Assembly (NCBI GenBank): GCA_017476005.1
Contig: JAFVEM010000048.1
Span: 99,728-163,727, forward strand
Origin: Selenomonadaceae bacterium
GTDB taxonomy: Bacteria; Bacillota; Negativicutes; Selenomonadales; Selenomonadaceae
Length of the DNA stretch: 64,000 nt
Direction of reading: 5' to 3'
Positions 32,568 to 44,100 of this stretch are shown piece after piece (position 1 is the stretch's first letter; each line of letters begins with the position of its first letter). The notes under the pieces are model-generated. The model saw only the letters and a program-made list of their open reading frames with translations, was not told where the DNA came from and made no database searches. The position numbers and the translations under genes are program-made.

Positions 32568-34202
32568 ATGAAAGATATTATCGCCAGCGCTGTCGCGCAG
32601 GCCGCGAAAGAGGCCTTTCCCTCCATGGAGGCGGCCGAGGTGCATTTGGAGGTGCCGCCGCAGAAAGAGCTGGGAGATTTTGCCACCAATTTTGCCATGC
32701 AGTCGGCCAAGGCTTTACGCCAGAATCCTCGGAAAATCGCCGCGGAAATCGTGAGCCGCCTAAAAGGGAATTGGCTAGACCACGCCGCTGTGGCCGGCCC
32801 CGGCTTCATCAATTTTTATCTTAAGGCCAACGTCATTTACGAAAATTTAGGGGAAATTTTAAAGGCCGGAGAAGCTTTTGGGAATCTGCCGCCGAAAAAT
32901 GCGCCTAAGGTGCAAGTGGAGTACGTCAGCGCCAATCCCACCGGCCCTTTGCATGTGGGACACGGTCGCGGCGCCGCCGCCGGCAGCGCTCTCGTCAATA
33001 TCCTCCGCGCCGCCGGCTATCAAGTGGAAAGCGAGTATTATATTAACGACGCGGGCAATCAAATGGACAATCTGGCTCGTTCGGTGAACGCCCGTTATTT
33101 GGAGCTTTTGGGCAAAGAGGTCGCTTTCCCCGAGGACGGCTACCACGGCGCGGATATTGTAGATACGGCGCAGCGCATCGTAAAAAAAGACGGGGATAAA
33201 TATCTATCCCTGCCCGACGAGGAACGGCTGGCTGTCTTTAAAGATCTGGCCTATGCCGAGAAATTGGCGGCTCTCAAAGAGGATTTGGCCGCTTTCCAAG
33301 TGACCTTCGACCGCTGGTTTAGCGAGCGTACCTTGCACCCGGCGGCTATCTCCGCCGCCGTGGAGGAACTCAAAAAAAATGGCCACATCTATGAAGAAGG
33401 TGGGGCGCTATGGCTAAAATCCACCGCTTACGGCGATGACAAGGACAGAGTGGTGATTCGTGACAACGGGGTTCCCACATACCTAGCAGCAGACATTGCC
33501 TATCATCGGGACAAATACGAACGGGGCTATGGTAGGCTAATCAACATCTGGGGAGCGGATCATCACGGCTACCTTTGCCGAGTGAAAGCGGCCATGTCGG
33601 CCTTGGGATACGACGCAGAGAAGCTAACGGTGCTGTTCCTGCAAATGGTGAGTCTCTTTCGGGGCGGCGAACCGGTTAAAATGTCTAAACGCACGGGGCA
33701 GAGCGTCACCCTAAACGAGCTGATGGAAGAAGTGGGAACGGACGCGGCGCGGTATTTTTTTCTCATGCGGTCGCTAGACAGCCAGCTGGATTTTGATTTG
33801 GATTTGGCTAAGAAAAAATCCAATGACAACCCGGTGTATTATATTCAATACGCCCACGCTCGCATTTGCAGCATTTTCAAACAGGCTAAAGAGGCCGGTA
33901 TCGAGCTTAGCGATGCGCCGAACCTCGCGCTCCTCGTGGATGAAAGCGAAGTAGATTTAATAAAGAAGATCGAATCTTACCCGGAGGAAGTTGACAAGGC
34001 CGCCACCGAATACGCCCCCCAACGCATAGCGCGTTACGCCCACGATTTAGCCGCCTTCTTCCACAGCTTTTATAACAAGTGCCGCATTGTGGGGGTAGCC
34101 GGTGATTTGGCGGAGGCGCGGCTGGCTTTGGTGCAAGTAACCGCCCACGTCATTCGCCACTCCCTTGGCCTTTTGGGCGTATCGGCGCCAGAAAATATGT
34201 AA
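32568..34202 (+). CDS. argS: Arginyl-tRNA synthetase
   Basis: A 544-residue class I synthetase that charges tRNA-Arg. The HIGH-type motif is SANPTGPLHVGHGRGAAAGS, the KMSK-type motif is VKMSKRTGQSVTL, and the DALR anticodon-binding domain ends the protein. The N-terminal additional domain (PPQKELGDFATNFAM) is clear. ATG 32568 gives the standard N-terminus; an AAAGGGG site at 32545 is far, so TTG 32562 or 32556 may be used instead. No T-box leader is recognisable upstream. Confidence 0.96.
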   Translation: MKDIIASAVAQAAKEAFPSMEAAEVHLEVPPQKELGDFATNFAMQSAKALRQNPRKIAAEIVSRLKGNWLDHAAVAGPGFINFYLKANVIYENLGEILKAGEAFGNLPPKNAPKVQVEYVSANPTGPLHVGHGRGAAAGSALVNILRAAGYQVESEYYINDAGNQMDNLARSVNARYLELLGKEVAFPEDGYHGADIVDTAQRIVKKDGDKYLSLPDEERLAVFKDLAYAEKLAALKEDLAAFQVTFDRWFSERTLHPAAISAAVEELKKNGHIYEEGGALWLKSTAYGDDKDRVVIRDNGVPTYLAADIAYHRDKYERGYGRLINIWGADHHGYLCRVKAAMSALGYDAEKLTVLFLQMVSLFRGGEPVKMSKRTGQSVTLNELMEEVGTDAARYFFLMRSLDSQLDFDLDLAKKKSNDNPVYYIQYAHARICSIFKQAKEAGIELSDAPNLALLVDESEVDLIKKIESYPEEVDKAATEYAPQRIARYAHDLAAFFHSFYNKCRIVGVAGDLAEARLALVQVTAHVIRHSLGLLGVSAPENM

Positions 34203-34213
34203 TAAATTTACAT

Positions 34214-34290
34214 TGGGGCGTTGCCCCACCCCCCACCAGAGGGTTTTACCCTCTGGACTCCCAGCAGGGACTTTTGCCCCTGCACCCCAT
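34214..34290. repeat. Dispersed modular palindromic repeat, composite copy
   Basis: GGGGCGTTGCCCC, a CCAGAGGGTTTTACCCTCTGG hairpin, and GCAGGGACTTTTGCCCCTGC follow one another after argS. The order matches, in reverse complement, the copy at 1650-1722. Confidence 0.78.
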
Positions 34291-34329
34291 TGTAATTTAC
34301 TGTGTGCATATATCTAAAAAAATTATTAA

Positions 34330-34373
34330 GGTTTCCAAAGGGGATTATCCCCTTTGGCCGCCGGAGGCAAAAT
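34330..34373. repeat. Dispersed repeat, CCGCCGGAGG type
   Basis: GGTTTCCAAAGGGGATTATC, CCCTTTGGCCGCCGGAGGCA and a trailing A-run. It is nearly identical to 29078-29122 upstream of rubredoxin, and in both cases ends about 30 bases before a start codon, so it lies in the 5' leader of rpoE. Confidence 0.75.
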
Positions 34374-34401
34374 AGCAAAACAAAGGAAGGAACAGATAAA
34401 C

Positions 34402-36368
<1,967 letters not shown>

Positions 36369-36375
36369 TTTGTGC

Positions 36376-38088
36376 TTAGGGGTACTGTACCAGTTCTAAG
36401 TTGCTTTCCAAGCGAATTTCAAAAGTCCTTGGCCAAGGGTAGCTCATTGCGGCGCGGAGGGATTTGACGGCAATTTTCGCGGTGCCGCCGGGAATTTCGA
36501 TTTCTAGCGGCGCGCGGAATGCCTTGCTCGCTAAGTAGCTTGGTAGGCGTTCGGCCATGCCCTGCCGCAAAAGAATATTGGCGTAGCGGTAATTGTGTTC
36601 TAAATCAAGGTCGGCTGTGTTGGCATAGCCGGCCTTTTTTAGCGCCCTATTTACCCGGTCAATAACATCCTTTAAATAAAGGGAGTCCTCTAAAAAACGA
36701 TTTTGCAGGAAGGTTAAATTGGCCTGATAAAGAGCCAATACATCCTCCTTAGTTTTGGCCTCTCTCCGAGCGGCGGTAAAAAGGGTAGCCTCGGCCAAAG
36801 CAGTGCCGAGGGAATTGCTGGCCGTATTCCACCCGGCGTAAGCGATAAGGCTGTTTACGGGAAAAGCTGACCTGACCAAAAGGGGAAAAACCGTTTCTTC
36901 CTCGACGTAGTGCTTGCTTAAATCCACCAGCGCCGTGGGAATACGCGCCTTTCGTAATTCTTCCAGTCGCTTAACGCTCTGGCGGCGGCTTTTGAGTTCG
37001 TTTTGATAGCGGTCAACAGCGGAAATATACAGGGCAAAATCCGCTTCCTGCGGCGAAGCGGCCGCTACGCTCCCCAGCAGGTTCAAAGTTTCCGCCGTGT
37101 TTTCCCTGAGACTCACGGCCATATAGGGCATAACGCGCTCCGCCATAGCCTCTGCGGCGTACTCCACCCATACTTTTGGCCGGTAGCCCCTTTCTTTGAG
37201 TTTAAATTCCGCTAGCATAAGCAAAGCTAGTTCGTCGGCACCATGGGTTACGGTAACGGCGTTAAGATTTTCGTTTTTTATAAAATCTTTCAGCTTCTCC
37301 TTTTCGCTGTTGGGAATGCTGTAGCGTTCGCCGTCGTCCTGTCCCAGCACCAGCTTATCAATGACCCCTTCCCTAGTGAGTAGCGCTAATTGTCTATTTA
37401 ATTCCGTGGCGGCAGTGAAATGGGTTAGGTAGGCGGACATACTTTCCGGCGTGATGCCGACGGCAAGTTCGTGAAGCTTTCCTTCATCCACCGAGAGGCC
37501 GGCCTCTTTTTGCCCCATTAGCCTAGAGTATTCCATGAGGCGGCGTTTTTCGTAGTAACCGTCAATGGTGTCTTGGGGAGTGAGGCGCGGCAGAACGCCA
37601 AAGGCGTAAATGGGTAGTGTAGGATTTTCTTGACGCAGTTTGCGAAAAAAATCCAACAGGGCGGCTATCTCCTCCGCCGTAGCCGTTTTTTCTCGCGCCG
37701 CGAGCAACCCACCGTAGAGCAGTTGGTCAACGGAAAGTATCAGCGCGTGACATTCAGGCGCGTTTTCCAGCACCCAACGACGCATTTCCGGCACTTCCCC
37801 GGGCAGGGAGTAGAAGTCTTGCAGTTGAGAGGGAGGAACCGTGACGGCATAGCCGCCGATTTTACCGACGTTTATGACAAAATCGCGACAGGGAGGGCGG
37901 CCATCCAAGGGAACTAGAAGAATTTTTTTTCCTTCCCCGGGGGTAAATTCCAGCGGTTTTCCTTCCCAAGAGGGATGCAGATAAGAAAAAAAGGCGAGGG
38001 CGCAACATATTATCGCTATGATTATGCCCCATCGCCAATAAATATTGGAGCTTTGCCCCAAACCCCAAGAAAAAACTTTTTTTACCAT
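36376..38088 (-). CDS. DUF4127 family protein, membrane-anchored
   Basis: A 570-residue protein of the DUF4127 family, recognised by LVPLDGRPPCRDFV near the start and the long repeat-free body with VDQLLYGGLLAAR and GQDDGERYSIPNS. One hydrophobic segment (WGIIIAIICCALAFFSYL) near residues 20-37 suggests an N-terminal anchor or uncleaved signal. The biochemical role of the family is unknown. The start is uncertain: the ATG at 38088 has no good ribosome binding site, and codons 8-15 are written by a dispersed repeat. It is the last gene of a four-gene minus-strand run with the acetyltransferase, heptosyltransferase and radical SAM genes. Confidence 0.85.
   Translation of the reverse strand: MVKKVFSWGLGQSSNIYWRWGIIIAIICCALAFFSYLHPSWEGKPLEFTPGEGKKILLVPLDGRPPCRDFVINVGKIGGYAVTVPPSQLQDFYSLPGEVPEMRRWVLENAPECHALILSVDQLLYGGLLAAREKTATAEEIAALLDFFRKLRQENPTLPIYAFGVLPRLTPQDTIDGYYEKRRLMEYSRLMGQKEAGLSVDEGKLHELAVGITPESMSAYLTHFTAATELNRQLALLTREGVIDKLVLGQDDGERYSIPNSEKEKLKDFIKNENLNAVTVTHGADELALLMLAEFKLKERGYRPKVWVEYAAEAMAERVMPYMAVSLRENTAETLNLLGSVAAASPQEADFALYISAVDRYQNELKSRRQSVKRLEELRKARIPTALVDLSKHYVEEETVFPLLVRSAFPVNSLIAYAGWNTASNSLGTALAEATLFTAARREAKTKEDVLALYQANLTFLQNRFLEDSLYLKDVIDRVNRALKKAGYANTADLDLEHNYRYANILLRQGMAERLPSYLASKAFRAPLEIEIPGGTAKIAVKSLRAAMSYPWPRTFEIRLESNLELVQYP
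38045..38067. repeat. Dispersed repeat module inside the DUF4127 gene start
   Basis: TTGGAGCTTTGCCCCAAACC is a one-base variant of the TTGGGGCTTTGCCCCAAACC module and encodes residues GLGQS of the DUF4127 protein. Confidence 0.65.
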
Positions 38089-38093
38089 ATTAT

Positions 38094-39026
38094 CTATTTG
38101 GTATCAAATCTGGCTGCAAAATCCGCCGCATCCTTAAAATAAGCGAAATTCGCCTCGATTTTCTCCGGCTCCCAATCCCACCAACGAATCCTCTGGAGTT
38201 TTTCAATGATTTTTTCCGGGAAGCGATAGCGGATAATTTTCGCCGGGTTCCCTCCCACCATAGCATAAGGGGGAACTGATTTCACCACCACGCTGTCGGC
38301 GGCGACTACAGCGCCGTCGCCAATAGTTAGCGGCCTCAGATGATCCGTGGCTTTGAAGCGTACTCCGCGGCCAACCCAGACATCGGAGCCAATGATAAGC
38401 GCGCCGTACTCTTTTCCCGGGGGAAATTCCACAAAACCGGGAGACCAATCAAAGGAGCCAAAATTTGACAGGGTGCCGGGATTATGCCCCGAGTGGATCC
38501 CCAGTTCCGCCACAATGTCCCAAGCCATGCCGGTGTATTTCCCGATAGTTATCGTTCCCCGACTTTCTATTTTTAGCCGGTGACAATAGCTTTTTGTACC
38601 AAAGTTCAGCTTTAAAAAATTGGGGGCGGTGTAAACTCTGGGATAAACGGTGTTGGAGGCATCGCAGACGAAAATGCCGGTTTTGTCACTATAAATCGCC
38701 CCGTAGCCTATACCTTCCAGACAAAGCCGCGCCACATCCAGCTCCTGCACGCGAAAGACTCGCCCGTCGATAACATTGTTTTTGGCTACACCATAGGCGG
38801 CCAGTTCTTTAACCCGATGATGAAACCCGAAATTCTCCGACACGATGGCAATTTGGGCATCAAGATGTTGTGTAGGGGTGCCGTCGGGCAAGTAAAGCGC
38901 AAAGTCCTTCCCATGTTTCAAGGCATAACCTTCGATGGAGATACGCCCTTCTTTCACGGCTTTTTCATACAGGGGATTCAGTTCGTCATAAAGATCCCCC
39001 TTGCCCCATAACATGGCTTTCAACAT
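38094..39026 (-). CDS. CatB-like hexapeptide acetyltransferase with extra N-terminal domain
   Basis: A 310-residue protein. The second half is a left-handed beta-helix xenobiotic/CatB-type O-acetyltransferase: TITIGKYTGMAWDI, SGHNPGTLSNFGSFDW, ALIIGSDVWVGRGVRF, IGDGAVVAADSVVVKSVPPY and the closing MVGGNPAKIIRYRF. The first ~110 residues (from MLKAMLWGKGDLYDELNPLY) form a separate domain that I do not recognise and that may be a small Rossmann-like sensor. It lies between the heptosyltransferase and DUF4127 genes, so it likely modifies a surface sugar. Spacing to the upstream gene is six bases. Confidence 0.82.
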   Translation of the reverse strand: MLKAMLWGKGDLYDELNPLYEKAVKEGRISIEGYALKHGKDFALYLPDGTPTQHLDAQIAIVSENFGFHHRVKELAAYGVAKNNVIDGRVFRVQELDVARLCLEGIGYGAIYSDKTGIFVCDASNTVYPRVYTAPNFLKLNFGTKSYCHRLKIESRGTITIGKYTGMAWDIVAELGIHSGHNPGTLSNFGSFDWSPGFVEFPPGKEYGALIIGSDVWVGRGVRFKATDHLRPLTIGDGAVVAADSVVVKSVPPYAMVGGNPAKIIRYRFPEKIIEKLQRIRWWDWEPEKIEANFAYFKDAADFAARFDTK

Positions 39027-39032
39027 TTTTGG

Positions 39033-40259
39033 CTACTGACCCCCTTTCGGTAAATCTTGTATGAGTTCCTCCACAGCGCTCAGTACCATTGACACCGTAA
39101 TGTTTTTGGAACACTCCAACTCTCGCGGCGTCCCTCCGTGCCTAGGGCAGCTACTCGCGTTAAAGGCATTCTGCGCGTCGTTCAAACAGCCGTGACATAC
39201 GCGCTGATTGATAACGCGGTAGGGAGTATAAAACTCGTACCACGGCTCGCTGATACCGCTGATTATCACCACCGGACACCCCACACTGTGAGCTATCCAA
39301 GCTAGGCCGCTGGAAACGCCCAAGAAAAAGGCGGCGTGATACAGCATTTCCGCTCGCTCCATAATGCTCTTATCACCGGTGAAGTCCTCTGCATTATGAG
39401 GGCAGTAAGCTTTGAGACCGTTTTCCTCCTGATAATAATGACGATCGATACAAAAAACGCGATAGCCCCTGCCTTTTAGGTAATCCACCACCGCCTCCCA
39501 ACCGCCGGGACAGTGCCAGCTTTTATAAAGGGTAGATGCCTGCACAGCTATACAAACATATTTTTCCGGTACGGGACGGGGCTGCTGAGAATAAAAACGA
39601 GGCCAAGGAGCGCGTCTTAAAATCCCCAGCATGGTACCGCCGTATTCCCCTAGGGGGTAAAGCCGCGAATCCGCCGGGGAGGCCAATTTCGTGCGCCACG
39701 CACCCAGATAAAACACGGCGTAGGCATCCGAGGAGATGCTCTCCCCTTGCGGCAAATCCGGATAGAGACGCGTCGCCATTTCTCGCAGGTACTCCGGTAA
39801 AATCAACTTGATATTGGCGCGGTGTTTTTCCTTGAAAGCGCGAACGTAGGGCAGGATGGCCAAAACATCCCCCATGGCACGATGCAAAAAATAGGCCGCC
39901 ACCTCCTGCCCAGTAGGCTCGAAAACATGCCTAAACACCGGTATTCCGTCTCGTTTTATTTCCACCACCCACGGCAGATAATATTTTTCTAAGGATTCCA
40001 GTCGCACCGCCGACACGGTTTCGTTAAAAACGAGAGTCCCCGTTTCCCCGTCTCGGACAGTCACTTGCCAATTTCCCGGAGGGATTTGTAATCTCAGGCC
40101 GCAACAAAAATCAATTTTCAGCCCCTCTATTCCCGTTTCGCCGTGAATTTCCGTCAAAGCCGATTGATTTTTGGTCAGCAGGGACAGAAAATAGGTGACG
40201 GTGTCGGGAGAGGGCCTTTCTTCAGGCGGCAGGGCGGTGAAATATTTTATTTGCTCCAT
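39033..40259 (-). CDS. Autotransporter strand-loop-strand O-heptosyltransferase
   Basis: A 408-residue glycosyltransferase of the GT9-like BAHT family (Aah/TibC type), which adds heptose to serines in beta-solenoid autotransporter adhesins in the cytoplasm. Seen are FLHRAMGDVLAILPYVRAF, VCIAVQASTLYKSWHCPGGW, a GVSSGLAWIAHSVGCPVV sugar-nucleotide motif, and a C-terminal set of four cysteines (RVCHGCLND, SSCPRH, LECSKN) matching the metal finger of TibC. The N-terminal 130 residues form the substrate-recognition domain. No autotransporter adhesin or ADP-heptose synthesis gene is in the window. Confidence 0.88.
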   Translation of the reverse strand: MEQIKYFTALPPEERPSPDTVTYFLSLLTKNQSALTEIHGETGIEGLKIDFCCGLRLQIPPGNWQVTVRDGETGTLVFNETVSAVRLESLEKYYLPWVVEIKRDGIPVFRHVFEPTGQEVAAYFLHRAMGDVLAILPYVRAFKEKHRANIKLILPEYLREMATRLYPDLPQGESISSDAYAVFYLGAWRTKLASPADSRLYPLGEYGGTMLGILRRAPWPRFYSQQPRPVPEKYVCIAVQASTLYKSWHCPGGWEAVVDYLKGRGYRVFCIDRHYYQEENGLKAYCPHNAEDFTGDKSIMERAEMLYHAAFFLGVSSGLAWIAHSVGCPVVIISGISEPWYEFYTPYRVINQRVCHGCLNDAQNAFNASSCPRHGGTPRELECSKNITVSMVLSAVEELIQDLPKGGQ

Positions 40260-40268
40260 AAGGTCACC

Positions 40269-40928
40269 TCAACTGCCTTCGTAGGGCCTTACTCTAAGCG
40301 TCAAACCGCGTTGTTGACACAACTCGCGACATTTTGCGATCTCGTCGGCATCTTCCACCTTATCCACAATGGTGAGTACCACATGGGGAACGTATTTTTG
40401 GGCGTGGACGGCAAAGGCGAGCATCCCTTCGTAGGAGGACAGACCGTATTTGGCGCGAGTAAGTTCCAGATAACGCTCCGCCGTGGCGGCGTTCAAACTG
40501 ATAGAGATGGTATCTAAAATCCCGGCAAAATCGGCGGCTATTTCCTGTCCGTATTCCAGCTCTCCTAACCCGTTGGTGTTTAGCCTAGTGGGCATGTCCG
40601 GCCGCAATTCTTTCACATAACGCAGAAGCTCGGTAAGAGCCTCTTGCCTGAGGGTTGGTTCGCCGAAGCCGCAAAACACCGTTTCTTTGATAAAATCCCA
40701 AGGCGCTTCGTTCAGCGCCGTTTTAACTTCTTCCGTCGTGGGTTCCTTCTCCAGCCACAAACTGCTTTCTGCGGCCATTTTTTTATATTGCCGTAGGCAA
40801 AAAGTACAGGCGCAGTTGCACCGATTGGTGAGATTCACATAGAGATTCCGTTTACCCGTCGGCTCTTCCTTTAGACTGTCGGCTAAAGCGAGATAACGTC
40901 CTCCCGGGTGGGTAGCGTATAAAATCAT
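40269..40928 (-). CDS. Radical SAM protein of the TatD-associated type
   Basis: A 219-residue radical SAM protein. The cluster-binding CxxxCxxC is in NLTNRCNCACTFCLR near residues 32-46, followed by the GFGEPTLR SAM-binding element and LNTNGLG. Short length and the YVNLTNRCN start match the family often found next to tatD; no tatD gene is present here. Substrate unknown. The stop lies nine bases before the heptosyltransferase start, so it is the first gene of the minus-strand run. Confidence 0.85.
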   Translation of the reverse strand: MILYATHPGGRYLALADSLKEEPTGKRNLYVNLTNRCNCACTFCLRQYKKMAAESSLWLEKEPTTEEVKTALNEAPWDFIKETVFCGFGEPTLRQEALTELLRYVKELRPDMPTRLNTNGLGELEYGQEIAADFAGILDTISISLNAATAERYLELTRAKYGLSSYEGMLAFAVHAQKYVPHVVLTIVDKVEDADEIAKCRELCQQRGLTLRVRPYEGS

Positions 40929-41039
40929 TTTTAGGAGCCACCTTTCTGTTGGTGTGTCCGCTACGAATGCTTTCAGACTTTTTCAGTCTAATTTATGCCG
41001 GCCGCCTTGTCAAGTTTTGCTTATTTACAGTTTACAGTC

Positions 41040-41088
41040 AAAAAGCCGCCCCCTCGCACCAAATAACAGCGCAAGAGGGCGGCTTTTT
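41040..41088. terminator. Terminator hairpin in the nifJ-radical SAM gap
   Basis: AAAAAGCCGCCCCCTCGC pairs with GCAAGAGGGCGGCTTTTT. The A- and T-tracts suit both directions; on the minus strand it lies upstream of the radical SAM gene and downstream of nifJ, so it ends nifJ transcription. Confidence 0.8.
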
Positions 41089-41108
41089 GCAAGTTTGTTT
41101 TTTATATC

Positions 41109-41156
41109 TTGGGGCGTTGCCCCAAACCCCAGCAGGGGGATAATCCCCCTGCACCC
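41109..41156. repeat. Dispersed modular palindromic repeat downstream of nifJ
   Basis: TTGGGGCGTTGCCCCAAACC, then a GCAGGGGG/CCCCCTGC hairpin. It lies between the nifJ stop codon and the terminator at 41040. Confidence 0.75.
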
Positions 41157-41176
41157 TTTAATAGATTTAAGGTTTT

Positions 41177-44100
41177 CTAAATCTTACCGGCCAGTTTTTT
41201 GTAGCCCAAGAGACGTTCTTCCGCATCCTTTTGGGTCTTGGCGAAAAGCGCTTCGGCAGCTTCGGGGAAATTACGCTTCAAGGAAGAATAACGCACCTCG
41301 CCCTGCAAGAACTCTTGGAACTTGCCGAAGTCAGGTTCCTTAGAATCCAAAGTGAAAGGGTTCTTATCCGTGCCTTTCAGCTCCGGATTGTAACGGTAGT
41401 TAGCCCAGTAGCCGCACTCTACCGCCAGTTTCCCTTCCAACTGGCTGTTGCCCATGCCTTTTCTGATACCGTGGTTGATGCAAGGAGCGTAGGCGATGAT
41501 GAGAGAGGGGCCGGGATAGGCTTCCGCTTCCGAAATGGCCTTGATGACCTGATTTTGGTCGGCGCCCATATCCACCTGCGCCACATAAACATAACCGTAG
41601 GACATGGCCATCATGCCCAAATCTTTTTTTTTGGTCTTTTTGCCCGTGGCGGCAAATTGCGCGATGGCCGCCGCCGGAGTTGATTTGGAGGCTTGGCCGC
41701 CGGTGTTGGAATACACTTCCGTATCAAAGACAAAGACGTTCACATCTTCGCCGGAAGCAAGCACATGGTCAAGGCCGCCGTAACCAATATCGTAAGCCCA
41801 ACCGTCGCCGCCGAAAATCCACTGGGAACGCTTGACGAAATAATCCTTGGTAGCGTAGATTTTATTCAGCAGTTCGTCGTCGCCTTTTTCCTGCTCCAAA
41901 AGGGATGCAAGTTTCTCGGCGCGGTCGCGAGTGCCTTCGCCGCTGTTCATGTTCTCTTGCCATTCTTTGAGAGCCGCTTGCAGTTCGCCGCTGCCCTTGC
42001 CCTGCTCTAAGGCGGCGGCAACTTCGGTAGCTAAGTTCTCGCGAATGGTTTTGGTGCCGAGGAACATACCCAAACCAAATTCGGCGTTGTCCTCAAAGAG
42101 GGAGTTCGCCCAAGCCGGCCCCTGCCCCTTGTGATTTTTCGTGTAAGGCATGGCCGGAGCGCTACCGCCCCAAATGGAAGAACAACCGGTGGCGTTGGCA
42201 ATCATCATGCGGTCGCCAAACAGCTGAGTGATAAGTTTAGCGTAAGGGGTCTCGCCGCAACCGGCGCAAGCCCCGGAAAATTCAAAGAGCGGCTGCTCAA
42301 ACTGGCTACCCAGTACCGTGGTTTTCTTCATGGGCGTGGTCTTGGGAGCCACTTTTTCGGGATTAACCCCATAATCAAAAATGGCTTGCTTGGCCTTCAA
42401 AGCGTCGTCTAGCGGAGTCATCTTCAAGGCTTTCTTGAAGCAGACCTGAGCGCAGTTGCCGCAACCGAGGCAGTCCAAAGTGGATACCGCCACGGTAAGA
42501 TTCATGCCCTTAGCGGCCTTTGAGGGAATAAATTCCATGCCTTCGGGCGCCGCCGCTTTTTCTTCGTCGGTGGTAAGAATGGGACGAATGGCCGCATGGG
42601 GGCAAACGAAGGAACACTGATTGCACCCGATGCACAAATCCTTTTGCCACACGGGGACATTGATGGCCGTGCCGCGCTTCTCGTAAGCGGAACCGCCCAC
42701 GGGGAAAGTGCCGTCCTCCATGCCCTTCAGCTTGGAAATGGCCAGTTTGTCACCCTCTTGGCGATTCATGACTTCCTGCACATCGCTGATAAATGCCGGT
42801 ACGTCCTTCTTCTCAACGGCTTCATCCTGCGCGTTCGACCAATCAGCCGGAACCTGCACTTGATGCAGTTGCTCGATGCCCTTGTCGATGGCGCCGTTGT
42901 TCATATCGACGATGTTCTGACCTTTTTTGCCGTAGGAGGTGACCACCGCATCTTTCAGATACTGCACTGCCGTGTCGATAGGAATAATGTCCGCCAGTTT
43001 GAAGAAAGCCGACTGCATGACCATGTTGAAGCGGCCGCCAAGCCCCAAGCCGCGCGCGATTTCCACGGCGTTCACCGTGTAGAAATCAATTTCGTTTTGG
43101 GCGATGTAGCGTTTCATGGATGCCGGGAGGTGCTTCGAAAGTTCCTCATCGCTCCAAGTGGTATTCAGGAGGAATTTGCCCTTTTTCTTTAGTCCGGCCA
43201 GTAAATCGTACTGATAGACATAAGACTGTTGCGAACAGGAAATGAAGTCGGCTTGATTGATGAGATAGGGGCTGATGATGGGCTGCTTGCCGAAACGCAA
43301 GTGGCTCATGGTGATGCCGCCGGATTTTTTGGAGTCGTAGGCAAAATACGCCTGCGCGTACATGTCCGTCTTGTCGCCGATAATCTTGATGGCGCTCTTG
43401 TTGGCGCCCACGGTGCCGTCGGAGCCAAGCCCCCAAAACTTACAGGCGCGAGTGCCTTCGGCGGTAAGATCCACGTCCTGCGAACAAGGCGACAGGGAAA
43501 GGTGGGTCACATCATCCTCAATGCCGATGGTGAAACCATTCAGCGGCGCGTCCTTCTTGAGTTCCGCAAACACGCCGAAAATTTGATCGGGGGTAGTATC
43601 CTTACCGCCAAGACCATAGCGACCGCCTACGATAACGGGATTCAAATCGGAATTGTAATAGGCGGCCTTCACGTCGAGATACAAAGGCTCGCCCAAAGCG
43701 CCCGGTTCCTTGGTGCGGTCGAGGACGGCCACTTTTTTCACGGTTTTCGGCAGGTATTTGAAGAAATGTTTCGCCGAGAAGGGACGATAGAGATGAACCG
43801 AGAGCAGACCGACTTTCTCACCCTGTTTGTTGAGATAATCCACCACTTCCTGCGTCGCTTGGCAAACGGAACCCATAGCGATAATAATACGCTCCGCATT
43901 GGGGTCGCCGTGGTAGTCAAAGAGATGATGCTCTCGGCCGGTAATCTTAGTCATTTCGGCCATGGCTTCTTCTACCAAGTCAGGCAACGCATCGTAGTAG
44001 CTGTTGACCGCTTCGCGGGATTGGAAATAGATGTCGGGATTCTGCGCCGTGCCGCGTATCACCGGATGATCGGGATTCAGGGCGCGAGCGCGGAACTCTT

